A stretch of DNA of 64,000 bases from Zychaea mexicana (lineage: Eukaryota > Mucoromycota > Mucoromycetes > Mucorales > Lichtheimiaceae), in NCBI RefSeq assembly GCF_025766255.1, contig NW_026516824.1, positions 21,560-85,559 on the forward strand, read 5' to 3'. This document shows positions 13,001 to 24,647 of the stretch, piece after piece. How positions within the stretch are numbered: the first letter of the stretch is position 1; every line of letters begins with the position of its first letter. The position numbers and the translations under genes were made by a program. Below the pieces are notes generated by a model. The model was not told the origin of the DNA. It did no database searches and saw nothing but the letters and a program-made list of their open reading frames with translations.

Positions 13001-15490
13001 TGTGACCCTTCCTCTCTAAGCTTTGTTTTTGCTTTTGTTTCCAGATACCTAAATACCGTTAGTGATCGTAAATCCCTTCGCCTTGAAACCTCGCTCTAAA
13101 GTTATATTCATATTGATCAATATATCCTTATTGAACCATCAACAGACTAATTTTTTTTTGCATGTGTGTTACCGGCTCAGGTTTCCATGGCGCCAGAGAA
13201 GAATCTTCAGGCATTTCTTTAAGCGAAGCCTCACTGAACCCTTGAGAGGCTTGTGATACAGAGATCCCATGTTCCACCAAGATGGCCGAGATTTCAGTGT
13301 CCAGTTGGTGAATGGGACCTAATAAACAAAACAAAACGAAATGTGTATTCTATAAGGTTTCCAGATTTGTTTATGTGTTTTCCTGCTTTATCTTCCCCCA
13401 ACACCATTTTACCTAAAGAGCGAACATAATGACCATTGGGATATTGTGATGATGTTGGCCTATAGAACAAATTTATCCCAAAATTGAGAGTGTTTTGTTA
13501 TACAGTGATAGAAGAGACAAAGAGTTGAAATTGACAGTGCAAGGAGCTATTGTTACTTACCAACTATCGATACGAACAACAATACGTTGGTTTTGGATCA
13601 ACGTTACATCATGGTGGCGGATCCTGATTTTGGGAATCACCGAGTCCAAAGGAATAGCCAGATGGAAAAGACCGTTGCTTGGTGTATCCTCCTGTAGTGT
13701 CGCAACATACGATCGCCAATTGCGATTCAAGATACCAATCACTCGACCCGTCGGATGCGTTACATTGGCATTTCTTGTTAACCGTGTCTCTTCGTGCTCT
13801 TTAATAAAACTGCTATTAGATCATTGTGTCACATACATATATGCAACAATGGCCCCCAACCCTTCTTTCCCCGTGTGGGGGGCGGCACTGTTGTTTTTTT
13901 CTTCATTACCATCTTCTGTACTGCCGCCGCCATATGCTATCGTGCTGGAAGCTGTTGTCCAATTGTTTTCTGACAATAGCTCCACGACCACCAAATCGCC
14001 ATGCACTGACCAGAAAGAAATAATAATTTTTAGGCAAATATGATCTCCCCGATCTGCAGCTAATGCATGTGCATCATAATTCCTGCAAAGAAGAAAGTAC
14101 CTGCGCGGTTGGTATTTTCCGAGCCCACAATCAGGATATCCTTCTCGAGTTTTTGACCTCCATTAACATAACCCATGTCGCGCGTCCCGGATCTACATCT
14201 CAGGGTTCCTGAAAAGTACCTTGACGACTTGATCCCGGCCTCCAATTCCTCCATGGGTTTATACTATAATCCCATATAGCATATAAATTACAGCGCAATG
14301 ATACGATTACTCTAAAAGGCTATTTAGCGTACCTCTGTGTAGCCAGACACGGCCGGTTCCGACTTCTTTCCTCCAACAGCAGCAGACGAGACCCGGATCC
14401 GTTCCAGGTCATCTTCCAAAACAGCCTCAGCCAAAACCTGTGCTAAATTTTGAAATAGCGCATGGTCTCCCCAATACTGGTCAATGTACTGTTTCATGGT
14501 GCGAACACAGAGTAGACCATTCTCTTGCTCGTCATCATCGTGATGTTGCTGCTTCTGGACACGACTCGTTGTTTTTGTAAACACTTCGGAAAGCAATACG
14601 ATAGGCTTTCCGAGATGGGTGCTGTACCAATCGGCCATTTTGCACAGTGCGCGCCAATCACGTTCAGCAGCTGTTTCACCTGCTAGGCGTGGAACACGGG
14701 TGTCTGCAAACACTTCGTTGTAAAACACAACACTGTTACGTCGTGTGTCATTGATAATTTGGCGTAGTTTGCGATACATTCGCGTCTTGTCGTGCTGTTG
14801 TAGCTAGAGACGATTGTAACAAATATATATTAGAACTCGTCGCATGCTATTATTAACTTGCTTGGACAATGGATGTATACCGAAGTGATGATGGTTTGGC
14901 TTAGAATAATGCCTGTGATTTCTTCTTGCTCCAAGATTTCCAGATACCTCATGACAATCTATGTAATTTGTTGCGTTGTGCGTTTATGTATACGATGTGG
15001 GGGTAACGAGAGAACAATGATGGAAGCCGCGTCAATAAGATCAAACACAACTCTCTCTCTCTCTCTCTCTCTCTCTCATCGCGTCACATCCCCCTCCCCC
15101 CCCCCCCGTAAGGCATCCTCCTCCCCCCACAATTATGGACACTTGCCGACATGTCAGGGATCAGGTAATGGTCTGCATCAGCACTTAAGAATCCTTCATG
15201 TTTCGGATCGTTTGTGCTGTTGTTGTCCAGTGTTCGTTGGCAAGGGGGCGTTGCCGGACAATGTTCGGACATGCAAGGAATGTCACCGCGTATATATTCT
15301 TAATATATATATATACACATGTAGATCAGCTTCTCTTCCCCAAGGTTTGAGTCAGCAAAAGAAATGAAAAGACAGAATGAGGTTGGTTGAGTGGTTACAT
15401 ACGTTCTCGTACTAGTTTCACAATGGCATTACTACGAGTTTTTCTAAAGAATGATCGTTCTCCTCTGTCGTAAAATACAAGATCTGGCAT
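10033..15490 (-). CDS. DIS3L: DIS3-like exonuclease, DIS3L type (PIN-CSD-RNB-S1)
   Basis: Multi-exon gene for a processive 3'-5' RNase II-family exonuclease, in animals the catalytic partner of the cytoplasmic exosome. Exon 1 (15490-15403) starts [18 protein letters not shown]. Exon 2 carries a Cys/His-rich segment ([16 protein letters not shown]) that resembles the start of animal DIS3L. A PIN-like region follows at about 14.9-14.3 kb. The RNB catalytic motif is complete across an intron ([10 protein letters not shown], then DALSIR), near 12.9-12.8 kb. [16 protein letters not shown] and the [14 protein letters not shown] region lie further on. The S1 region and a C-terminal helix ([16 protein letters not shown], similar to the DIS3L tail) end at TAG 10033. 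A poly-Thr run precedes the stop. About 15 introns of 50-250 bp are inferred; several exon edges are approximate. The N-terminus and tail argue for DIS3L rather than nuclear Dis3/Rrp44. Confidence 0.88.
15051..15077. repeat. (CT)n microsatellite in a DIS3L intron
   Basis: CT run of about 13 units, followed by a C-run near 15098-15108, within the DIS3L gene between the exons ending near 15.13 kb and starting near 14.97 kb. Confidence 0.9.
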
Positions 15491-16231
15491 TCTGGTCAAG
15501 GTGTAGAACACTATAAAAGCGTGTCGATATTACGGGCATTTTATCAGGCCCGCGCACTTGACGGAGTCACAAGCTGGTTGCTGCTGCTGCTGCTGCTCTC
15601 CTCCCCCCCACAGTCTGATAAATGGCAGCACATGAGAACCAGTGGGGATAACTTGCTCGCGTTCCTATGATGATCTATTTCTTTCAGAGAGATTAGCTTG
15701 AACTGATTGAAGCGTAAAATGACACTATGGGTGCACGATAAATTATACGATGGATGTGGAAATCGGCAGCTCACGTGCGGACAGTGAACAAAGGTCGACC
15801 TTTGTATGGGGGTGGTGGGGGGGAGGCATAATGTATCTGCTGGTGCCCTGTGTGGCACAACTGATTCTGCAAAAGGATTCAGATGACTCTTGCCCTTCTT
15901 TGATTGAGTTCATACACATCTTCTTGTATATATAAACACACGCACCACACAAGAACAACAACAAACAAAATAGACACAAAAGAAAAAAGCTTGAGTCTGA
16001 TCAAGCCCCTGAGCGCGCATGCCGACTCAAAATCCTTTTTTTGATGCAATGACAGCACTGAATGGTGACCACGTGTGGCCATGGTAGGTTCAGTTTCCAA
16101 CAAATCCAAAGACACCCGTCATCTTACTACGTACTACAATCTTATTTTCTTATTCTTGCCCTCTTTAACTTTTTTTTGTTCGAGGCGGGGGCCTAAATCA
16201 TATAAAGGGAAAACGGCCCGGCCTCTCTTTC

Positions 16232-16275
<44 letters not shown>

Positions 16276-16381
16276 ATCTCTTTCTCTCTCTCTCCACGCA
16301 TACAGGGCAAACAACATCCTATACACACATACAAGATACATTCTTTCTTTTTTGCCCCTGTAAACCTCTATCTTTCATGTC
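15491..16381. promoter_or_regulatory. Divergent promoter region between DIS3L and SYG1
   Basis: About 0.9 kb between two outward-facing genes. It has CT-rich tracts just upstream of the SYG1 start (CT run at about 16234-16271), TATATAAACACA near 15930 and TATAAAGGG near 16201. No coding region is supported. Confidence 0.5.
16234..16271. repeat. (CT)n microsatellite upstream of SYG1
   Basis: About 18 CT units, 110 bp upstream of the SYG1 ATG. CT tracts are common in fungal core promoters and 5' UTRs, so it may be functional. Confidence 0.9.
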
Positions 16382-19300
16382 ATGAAATTTGCAAAGTACC
16401 TTGAGAGCGAGAGCATACCAGAATGGAGAAAAGCCTATATTAACTATAAGGGTCTTAAAAAGCGACTTAAGGCTGTTGACAAGGTAAAAGAAAAAAGCTA
16501 ACCCGTAACCATAGCAACTCGGGTCCTTCCACCCCCCCCCCACACACACACACACTCTCTCTCTCTCTCTAATTATTACATGCTTCTAAATAATCAAAAT
16601 CAATTTCTGTTTTGATCCATAGTTCCGGAAAACCAACGAACGTAAAGCGGCTATAGAACTCGACCATACGTTTCAGGGCATCGTTGACCCGGACAGTGAC
16701 CCTGAACCGGGTATCATTGCTCGGCCTGCCATTTTTAAAACAGACACTGCTGCAACAGGCGAATGGCGGTGGCCTTGGAACTTTGCGACAAACAATTCGC
16801 AATGGTTCTCCGAGAACCCGCCATTGCATCGACACCAGTCATTTCCACAATCACTCATTCGAAGAATATCGTCTCGATTCAACAATGACGATACTGAACT
16901 GTATCGTGTCCCCTCACAGACAGGTAAAAATGCTAGAATTATAAAACTATACAATAAACAGTTGGCGAATAATTCCAAATCGAGCTGCACTGTGAAAAGT
17001 AAAAAAGAGGTGTTGCCTAACTTTATCACCACTACTACTACTCTTTTAGCATCGATCCGTAGCTCCACAACAATGTCAATATTAGAAGAAGCTCTGCTAC
17101 ATGCAAGTGAATCCGAACGTGTCTTTTTTGCCATTTTGAATGGTGAATTGGATAAAGTGTCAAGGTTCTATGATGGTAAGCGCAAAAAAAGCTTTTTTTT
17201 TTCTACTCGCAATCCCGAGAACCCGCACAAAAAAAAAAAAGACAGATTTTTTTTCATTTAACAAACAAACCAATTTCTTTTATTTCATATGTAGAAAAGG
17301 AGAAAGAAGCCAGGACCAAACTAGAAGCACTCAAGATTCAAATGCAATTGATTGCCGAGTATGGCCGTCGGCTGCTTGAGATTCCGGTAAAGAGATACAC
17401 ATTCTATTAATACCAGCTAGTAACTATGACTAACTGTCATGCACCACCAATTCCTATCCTATGGTAGAACCCAGAAGACCAACCGAGTCGACAGCAACAG
17501 CAAAACGGATATGGCATTCCATTACCAAACGGCTTCAGAGGCGAGGATGTGCATCAGAGCTGGTTTGACTGGCTCAATCGCCATCGCAACAAACCCGGCA
17601 ACGGAATGGTTCCTTTGCAACTGCCACAAGTGTCATCCACTATAGACTACTCCGCCGATCATCATGTCAGCTACAGTGTAAATGTCTCAAACCCCTTTGA
17701 GCCAAAAACAGACATATATTTGTTGTTTATTTACAATAACTGACATCAGCGCTTCTATTGTCATTGTTGCCCTGTTGTTACAGGTTGCTCGAAGCAGACT
17801 AAAAAAGGCACTGACAGAATATTACCGCAGTCTAGAATTTCTACGCTCGTACAAAGTAAGTGGCAGTCTATGTCTTTTTAACAAGTGACATTGCATTCTC
17901 TGTCTCTCTAACAACAAGGGAATCCTAAATGGGTGACAGGTTTTGAATGAAACAGGGTTCCACAAGATTCTTAAAAAGTTTGACAAGGTATTTTCCATAA
18001 CCAGTGTCTTTTATACTGCCACTATGGCCACCCACCCACCCACACACACACACACACATATATATATAACACGCGTCTTAGACCGCTGGCTGGAAAGCAA
18101 GTCAATTATACCTGCAACGGTTAAAAAAGTATCACTGGGTCACATCCAGCGAGCTGGATAGTAACATTAAGGAAACAGAGGTACATTTGTTAGTTATCGC
18201 TTCAGAGGCACTTCTAGGAAAAGAAAGAACACTTAATTGTTCCATCACGATAGACACTTTACGTTGACGAATTTGCGGACGGCCATCGTCGTCGAGGTAT
18301 GCGTAAACTGCGCGTACCTGAAAAGCAAGAGGTAACACAATAAAACTGAACCACCACCGCTCGCCCCCCGCCCCCTTTTATGCAACATATATCATGTTAG
18401 TAAATCTCGAACCCCGTCTTTTAAAGCTCCCCCCTGACTTACCGAATACATGCAGGATTATAATTCGACGACGCTGCGTATTGGCCTGTACATTGGCATG
18501 GCATTGATTCTCTTATTGCGAGCGTGTCAATTAGGTAAGTGTAGCTGCTGCAAATATATGTTACCATTTGCTCTATAGTATGCACCTCGAAAATCCCACT
18601 TATTGTTATCAATACATATACGCCAAGAAGCACACTCTATGTAGTCATGCTAACAACACACACATGCTTTGCTTGTGCAGGATTCGATCCAAAGACCGCC
18701 AAACAACTTCCGAATGTCCAAATGAATCTCCAGATCTATGCTTGCTTTGCGCTACCCATCTTGTTCTGCCTGGGATTTGCAGCCAATCTGATTATATGGC
18801 ATCGCAGCCGCATAAGCTATAAATTCATTTTTGAATTAGACCCACGGCATAATTTGAATTATCATCAGTTCGGAGAAGTAAGTAGTGGTGCCTTATTTTT
18901 TTTTTGGGGGGGGGGAAGCATCTCTCTTTCTAACAATAACAATAATGAATGCGCGCGTGATGTTGCATTGCATAAATCTCATCCCTCCCCCCCCCCCAAA
19001 CAATTTCTATGAATTTCAGCTGCCAGCATTTATGCTATTGATAGAAGCGGTCGTCATGTACATTGACTTTTCCCAAATATTTGCGCCATCCATCCAGTCC
19101 GAACTATGTCCGCTGATCTTATTCGTCATCCTGGTTGCTATCATGCTCTGTCCGTTCGATATTCTGTATTGCTCGGCTCGCAAATGGCTCGGTGTCGCTT
19201 TGGTTCGTACTAGATATTCTGTTATTTTTTTGTGTGTGTGTGTGTCAAAAACCGGTTTTCTAAACAAAGATATTGGCAAATAGGGACGTATTTTCTTGAG

Positions 19301-20724
19301 CGGCTGTTTCCGAGTCGAGTTCCGTGATTTTTTCATTGCCGACGAGTTAAACAGTCTTGCATATTCATTTTGGACCTTGTCGTACTTTTTTTGTGCTTAT
19401 TCTTGGCAATGGACAGACTTGGGTAATAAGCAAAACTATTATTTTACACGCACACACACACACACACACACATACAATATGGAATAAGAACAACCTTTTA
19501 AACTACGGACGTCTTTTCTCTTATCTTCAACTAGGAACACAGTGTAATATTGCATTAATGTGGTATACTCCATTGATCGCCTCGCTTCCTCCTTGGTGGC
19601 GTTTATTGCAATGCTTACGCCGTTACAAAGACTCGAACGAAAAGGTCCATTTGGCCAATGCTGCAAAGTATGCTAGTAGTATCCTCGCCACGATTATTGG
19701 TGCCATTCGAAGAATCCATCGTAAGTCAGAAAGAACTCTTCCAGTATGGTTTGCCATTAACACCATTATAAATGAATAGCCGGTAGAGGAATGGACATTG
19801 TCTTTATCCTGACATGTATTTTCAACTCAAGTTATACATCGACTTGGGACCTTAAAATGGACTGGGGCTTGTTCCAGCCAGACAGTCAACACTTGTTTTT
19901 ACGAGACGAATTGGTCTTCAAACGATGGATCTACTATGTCTCAGCTATTCTTGATGTCTGTCTACGATTCTCATGGACCTTGAACTTTGTACGGATGCGT
20001 CTAAACGGAGCGATTCTTGGATTTATCTTGGCATTGTTGGAAGGATGTCGTCGTATCCAATGGAATGTTTTCCGGCTCGAGAATGAGGTAAAGCATTTGT
20101 GACACGAAAATCACAACAAAGATGGAGAAAGACTAACACAAAATATAGCACTTGAATAACTGCGGTCAATATCGAGCAATCAAGGAGATTCCACTTCCTT
20201 TTGCGCTACGTGAAACTGTCAAACATCCCAACGACGATAACGACGAAGGTAACATTCGACTCCCTCCTAATGCTGATGACTACAACAACAACCGTGACAC
20301 GACCATGAACGGACGTGCCACCCCACCAACACCTATTCCTATTGGCGAACCAACAACAACAGCCCCGATAGTCATATCATCACCACCACCATCGCCATCG
20401 CCTAATCATATGCTTGACTCGTCTTGGATGTCACCCATCACACGACAGCAATCGACGCGACACTCACAGGCAGCAGCACAAGACTCGGTCTACAGCGGAT
20501 CCTTCTATGGTCGTCGTGATTTTGAAAGCCGGCATGATCATGACGATGCTACTGCTGCTAAAGAAGCGGCTGGAAGCCAACAGCCGGCCTCTGCCATTGG
20601 TAACGTGCTTACCCGGATCCGCAGTTTTGGAGCAGCTGGAGGACATGATTCAGACAACAGTGACACCGATAGAGAAGATAACGACGAAGATGATGATGAC
20701 GACGACGACGATGACGACGTTTAA
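16382..20724 (+). CDS. SYG1: SPX-EXS domain protein, SYG1/XPR1-type phosphate exporter
   Basis: Multi-exon gene for an integral membrane protein of the XPR1/SYG1 family, which senses inositol pyrophosphates through SPX and exports or regulates phosphate. Exon 1 (16382-16483) begins with the SPX start MKFAKYLESESIPEWRKAYI and continues YKGLKKRLKAVDK. The later SPX helix FHKILKKFDK is at about 17.97 kb. A linker with HRRRGMRKLRVPEK follows at about 18.3 kb. The EXS domain, with several membrane segments, runs from about 18.45 to 20.2 kb and includes the family-typical SYTSTWDLKMDWG and the closing LENEHLNNCGQYRAI. The tail is long, disordered and low in complexity, and ends in a run of Asp before TAA 20724. 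About ten short introns are inferred, several containing CA or T runs. Family assignment is firm; transport direction is by homology. Confidence 0.92.
19448..19472. repeat. (CA)n microsatellite in a SYG1 intron
   Basis: CACA run inside the intron between the EXS exons ending near 19.42 kb and starting near 19.53 kb. Confidence 0.85.
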
Positions 20725-21053
20725 AAAAAACCGGCATAGCACGCTGCCATTCTTGTTGTTACTATTACTATTACTATATTCTTATTGTCAGTATTTTTGT
20801 TATTTTTTTATTGTGTTTGTCGTAGCAAGCAAATGTAACTTTTATCCATACAACTCCTTCTTCTTATCTCCCCTTCACCCTTCTTCTTGTTCTGATCCTG
20901 TAGAAAAATCTAAAGTGGAATATACCCTCTTCTTCTACCACACACGTACACATCATCATCTGCATTTTATTATAACACGCACTATACATATTTCTTTATG
21001 TCTTTTTTTTTTTTTTTGTAAAGCAAATAAACAGATACACATATTACTCCAAT
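20725..21053. other. Convergent 3' intergenic region
   Basis: 329 bp between the stop codons of SYG1 (+) and SFR1 (-). T-rich, with AAATAAA near 21025. It probably holds both 3' ends; no gene is seen. Confidence 0.55.
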
Positions 21054-21887
21054 TCAGTAGAATTCTCCTCTTTCAGGTGAATAGTGGATAAGTTCCGGAT
21101 CAATGTGCAGTTTGGCGAGTAGTCTTGTCACATCATCCTCCTCTTCCTCGTCACTGTCATCTCGACCACCGTGACGGCGACGGCGGCAATTCATGTCATC
21201 GAACGAATCGTCAGTACTGGTACTAGTAGTGGTAGGCTGCTCAAGCGATGACAGCTCACGCTCGTATCCTCCGTCCTCTTCAGTGGCTGCTGCTGCTGGT
21301 GCTGCGTCATCATAGCCCCATGACGAATAAACGGCTGATTGGATCGTTGGTTGAAAGAGAGCGTCATCGGGACCAAGGACACATATGATTTCCATTGTGA
21401 TATTCTTTTTTTTTTTTTGGCAAAAATAAAAAGCGAGTGAGTGCTTATGGTTGGTAGTATTTTTCTTGCTAGATGATGACGAACAAAAAAGAGTTTTACC
21501 TGGCATACTGATCGCCAATGTGCAACAAGCTCTTCAAGCTCTGCTTCCTCTCCCTTGCCACAATTGGTTTTTTAAAAAGGGAGAATTGATGAGTTGTAAC
21601 GGTAGTATGGAGGAAAGCAAAAAACAATGGCTTATTACCTTTTGCATGTATCGCTTGACCTGGGTGAGCCGACCGACCTTATCTTCCAAAACGGCCGTTT
21701 CTTCAAGTGCGACACGCTCCTCTGGCGAAAACTTTGGCTTGCGGCTCTTCTTTTTCTTGCCAATCGTTCCTGAACCAGGTAAAGTTTGGTGTAACGTTGT
21801 CGTAGTGCTCTAGAATTTTCAATGCTGAGCAAAAGTGATGTACACGTACACAGTATCTATAAGCAATTTGACCCCCACCTGATCCAT
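21054..21887 (-). CDS. SFR1: Swi5-dependent recombination mediator Sfr1/Mei5
   Basis: Predicted 194-residue protein of the Sfr1/Mei5 family, partner of Swi5, which stabilises Rad51/Dmc1 filaments. Four exons fit one frame: 21887-21879 (only MDQ), 21809-21639, 21553-21500 and 21404-21054. Exon 2 ends with a coiled-coil stretch (EETAVLEDKVGRLTQVKRYM). Exon 3 has LEELVAHWRSVCQ, aligning with the human LIKKWRSCSQ segment. The last exon ends VTRLLAKLHIDPELIHY, aligning with the human C-terminal LTQLIDHYGLDDKLLHY. An acidic, Ser/Thr-rich insert lies between. Length is near that of the human protein (about 245). The 9-nt first exon is the weakest part; a 15-nt variant using the next GT also keeps frame. 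Confidence 0.75.
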
Positions 21888-22032
21888 AATGCTGAGCAAA
21901 AGATTTGGAAACGAAAGAAAAAGAGAGGGAAATAGCCAAAAACTCTTTCTGGCACCTTGCACCTCACACACACACACTTTTTCTTTCTTTCTCTTTGTTT
22001 AATTTTTTTAAGCGACCGCAACGCACAAAATC
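21888..22032. promoter_or_regulatory. 145-bp bidirectional promoter
   Basis: Start codons of SFR1 (-) and the F-box/LRR gene (+) face away from each other across only 145 bp. Both promoters and 5' UTRs must fit here, which suggests shared control. No clear TATA box; a CACACACACAC tract and T/C-rich runs occur on the F-box side. Confidence 0.55.
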
Positions 22033-23409
22033 ATGCATAGTAACAACTGGGCGCATGTACAAAAGTTCGACCCGCTCATATTCACTGACGGTGTCGCTCT
22101 TGACCACACTCTTCAACAAGAACGAACCACTGAAAAACTCAACAAAGCATTCGAACCTTGCATTGTGCAGCATCTTGATTCCAAAACACTCGCCCAATGC
22201 GCACTCGTCAGTCGCCATTTCAACACTGTATGCAACAAACGACTGTGGCGAGTCCCTACGTTCCACGACGGGTACCTGTACAGCTCACTGCACCTATTCA
22301 ACCGATTCATCGATCTCTTACCACACGTTCGACCCATCGAGGTTGGCCAGCTCGTCACCCACCTCAACCTGTCCGAACTGGAAGAATCGCTCTATGAAAA
22401 TGTTCGACCTTACTTTTTCGATTATTTGATACGCTATACACCCAATCTGCAGATCCTCAACATGTCCAAAACCAACTTTTTCTCCGTAAGTTCGTTATCC
22501 TACTCAAAAAACAACAGCAAAGAGACAGCGTGGTGGTGTTTGCCGCATCTTCGCGCACTCGACTTGTCGTTTTGTGACTATATATCGGACGATTTATTGG
22601 TGGCGCTCGCGCCTGCATTACCCAAACTACAACATCTTCGATTGGATTCGCTTGGTACAGGTGCAGGTGTTGGTGGAGAACGCGGATTGGCCGCATTTGC
22701 AGACCATTGTGACGAACTGGCATCTGTCTCGGTACGATACAATGAAACCATCAATGATGGTTCACTGATGGCTTTGGCCAAGTTTGGCAAGATTCGCGTG
22801 AAAGAAGTTGATCTGACCGGATGTGCGTATGTGACCGATACCGGCTTGGCGAGTATGGCACGTTTTAACATCAACATGCAATACCTCAGTCTAGCGAAAA
22901 CAGCATGCAGCGCATTGACAGCAGAAACATTCTTGGTCGGTCGCAGCGCACGCTATCTCCGTCACTTGGACCTCGGTTATCTTTGCAAAGATGATGTAGA
23001 TTCAGCACGCCATGTTGCAAAGAGTTTATGGTCGAATACAACACTGAAACGATTCGCTATCTCCATGCCCGTCGCACAAGCCATGCTGGACGTCAGTAAT
23101 GGACAGGCTGTTCCATGCCCCATCGAGTTTTTCGTTGTCCATGACGTACCGACAGAAACGCCTATCCAGTTTTTGAGGGATTTGGTCGCTATATTACCGA
23201 GTCTAAAGCATATCACGTTTACCCAAGACTATGACGAGATGGATACGTACATGTCCTTTTACAGCGAAAGCAGTACGCGACACACGGCACCTCACACCGT
23301 CATTTCTAAAGAAGCTGTTAAGGAATTCAACTTGGCTCAGTATCGCGTGATTGCCTCCATTACCAACGATCGTGAAACGATTGAAGGCTTGACATTACAT
23401 TATTGGTAG
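22033..23409 (+). CDS. F-box / leucine-rich repeat protein
   Basis: Single-exon frame of 458 codons from ATG to TAG. An F-box-like helical segment lies near residues 38-75 (IVQHLDSKTLAQCALVSRHFNTVCNKRLW). It is followed by leucine-rich repeats from about residue 110 to 320 with the pattern LRALDLSFCDYISDDLL and VDLTGCAYVTDTGLA, typical of AMN1/FBXL proteins. Such proteins are substrate receptors of SCF ubiquitin ligases, binding Skp1 through the F-box. The substrate cannot be told. A GTAAGT inside the frame at about 22,489 has no good acceptor that keeps the frame, so I treat the gene as intronless. Confidence 0.85.
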   Translation: MHSNNWAHVQKFDPLIFTDGVALDHTLQQERTTEKLNKAFEPCIVQHLDSKTLAQCALVSRHFNTVCNKRLWRVPTFHDGYLYSSLHLFNRFIDLLPHVRPIEVGQLVTHLNLSELEESLYENVRPYFFDYLIRYTPNLQILNMSKTNFFSVSSLSYSKNNSKETAWWCLPHLRALDLSFCDYISDDLLVALAPALPKLQHLRLDSLGTGAGVGGERGLAAFADHCDELASVSVRYNETINDGSLMALAKFGKIRVKEVDLTGCAYVTDTGLASMARFNINMQYLSLAKTACSALTAETFLVGRSARYLRHLDLGYLCKDDVDSARHVAKSLWSNTTLKRFAISMPVAQAMLDVSNGQAVPCPIEFFVVHDVPTETPIQFLRDLVAILPSLKHITFTQDYDEMDTYMSFYSESSTRHTAPHTVISKEAVKEFNLAQYRVIASITNDRETIEGLTLHYW

Positions 23410-23574
23410 TAGTTATTAAACATTTTCATTATACTTTTTTTTTGTGTATGAAAAAAATTATACTGCAAAACTGCCAAAAAAAACTTTTTTTTTCTTTTAT
23501 TATTATCAATATTGTTTTCAGATAACATATATATACAAACTAACACAAAGAGAAAAGAGTGAAAAAGAAAGATC

Positions 23575-24051
23575 ATGGCGACAACATCACCTCATTATTT
23601 ACAATCACACTACATTAATCCAGCGAGTCTAATGGAGCTCAAAGTGCTCAGCCAAGTCGTGACGCAAATGCAACAACAAGGCAATGTCAAGGGCAGTATT
23701 CCGTACCTCGCCAAAATCTGTCAAATTGTCGACAATCAACAGACACAAGACAAGAAAAAAACAGCACTCGACCCCGTACGAGCCCAAGCTCACGCACAAC
23801 TTGCGGACGCGTATTTCAAAACCCAACAATGGGTCCAATGTGAAGCATCATTGACTTTGGCTGTCAAGATATGGGAAAAAGATCGCGACAGCAATGCGAC
23901 CTCGCTTGCTCATGCCTATGATCAGTTAATACCTTGTTATGAGACTTTGGGCAAGCAAAAAATGGCTGAATACATGGAGCAACGAAAAGCCAAGTTGATG
24001 GTTGCATCATCATCATCATCACCACCACCGGAACCTTCTACATCCTCATGA
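23575..24051 (+). CDS. Small helical-repeat (TPR-like) protein
   Basis: Single frame of 158 codons, 165 bp after the F-box gene on the same strand. Residues about 20-140 form paired amphipathic helices with TPR-like spacing (ALDPVRAQAHAQLADAYFKTQQWVQCEASL and LAHAYDQLIPCYETLGKQKMA in two pieces). A Ser/Pro-rich tail follows. The N-terminus is the first ATG after a T-rich leader. It is probably an adaptor protein. I cannot name it; the coding nature is well supported by composition. AAATAAAAA near 24217 is a plausible polyadenylation signal. Confidence 0.7.
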   Translation: MATTSPHYLQSHYINPASLMELKVLSQVVTQMQQQGNVKGSIPYLAKICQIVDNQQTQDKKKTALDPVRAQAHAQLADAYFKTQQWVQCEASLTLAVKIWEKDRDSNATSLAHAYDQLIPCYETLGKQKMAEYMEQRKAKLMVASSSSSPPPEPSTSS

Positions 24052-24382
24052 AAGGAGAAAAAAAATTTCTTTTGTGTAACCCTCCGTCAAAATACCATAG
24101 CAACAAAATCCCCCTGACGACGACCATGTCATTTTCCCTCGTCTTAGCAACCCTCAATTATCCCCATAGCAACCATGTAGTACAAGTTGTTATGGTACCT
24201 GAATCTCTGAACTTCAAATAAAAAGCACACTTGTTAATTCGCATATGTTTGGCATAGTGAAACAAGTAATTGATGGGACGTTTTTTTTTTTTTGACAGGG
24301 CTCTCTTGCATTCCACGCGTTTCCAGCAAGTGACTGACAGAGAAAAAATTTTTTCTCGTTCCGGCGCTTGAGAAAAAAAAAC
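24052..24382. other. Short intergenic region
   Basis: Holds the 3' end of the preceding gene and the likely promoter of the non-coding snoRNA host gene. No coding frame is supported. Confidence 0.5.
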
Positions 24383-24390
24383 TATAAATA
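24383..24390 (+). promoter_or_regulatory. TATA box of the snoRNA host gene
   Basis: TATAAATA about 100 bp upstream of the first inferred intron of the snoRNA host gene, in an otherwise A/T-rich promoter. Confidence 0.5.
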
Positions 24391-24556
24391 AGCAGTTCAC
24401 GCCCATCTTCTTTCAAAATATTCTTTCTTTTGTGCTTGATTTTATTTTTTCGTTTTTTTCATAATGACAAAATAAACTTGCAACTGGTATGTTATTCTTT
24501 CATATATCTATATGGCTTTGTGGAAAGAGGGAAAATTTTCTTTATTTTTTTTGTTG

Positions 24557-24647
24557 TTTGTTATGATGAATCGCTCTCTTCGGGGGGTGCTCTTCGTTTT
24601 ATATCTTATCGACCATGGTGAAAAATCTCTGTGTTTGCTGACACAGA
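24557..24647 (+). ncRNA. Candidate C/D box snoRNA, target unknown
   Basis: C box ATGATGA at 24563-24569 and D box CTGA at 24638-24641. They are flanked by a 5-bp closing stem TTTGT/ACAGA (one U-G pair) separated from the boxes by single nucleotides. An internal C'-like TGGTGAAA lies near 24616. It sits inside inferred intron 1. The guide before the D box (ATCTCTGTGTTTG) was not matched to an rRNA site I know. The stem is short, so this is less certain than the other two. Confidence 0.5.

Noticed and set aside
22489..22531. Possible intron inside the F-box gene (GTAAGT ... GACAG)
   Set aside because: Its 43 nt would break the frame, while the unspliced frame is open and continuous through the leucine-rich repeats.
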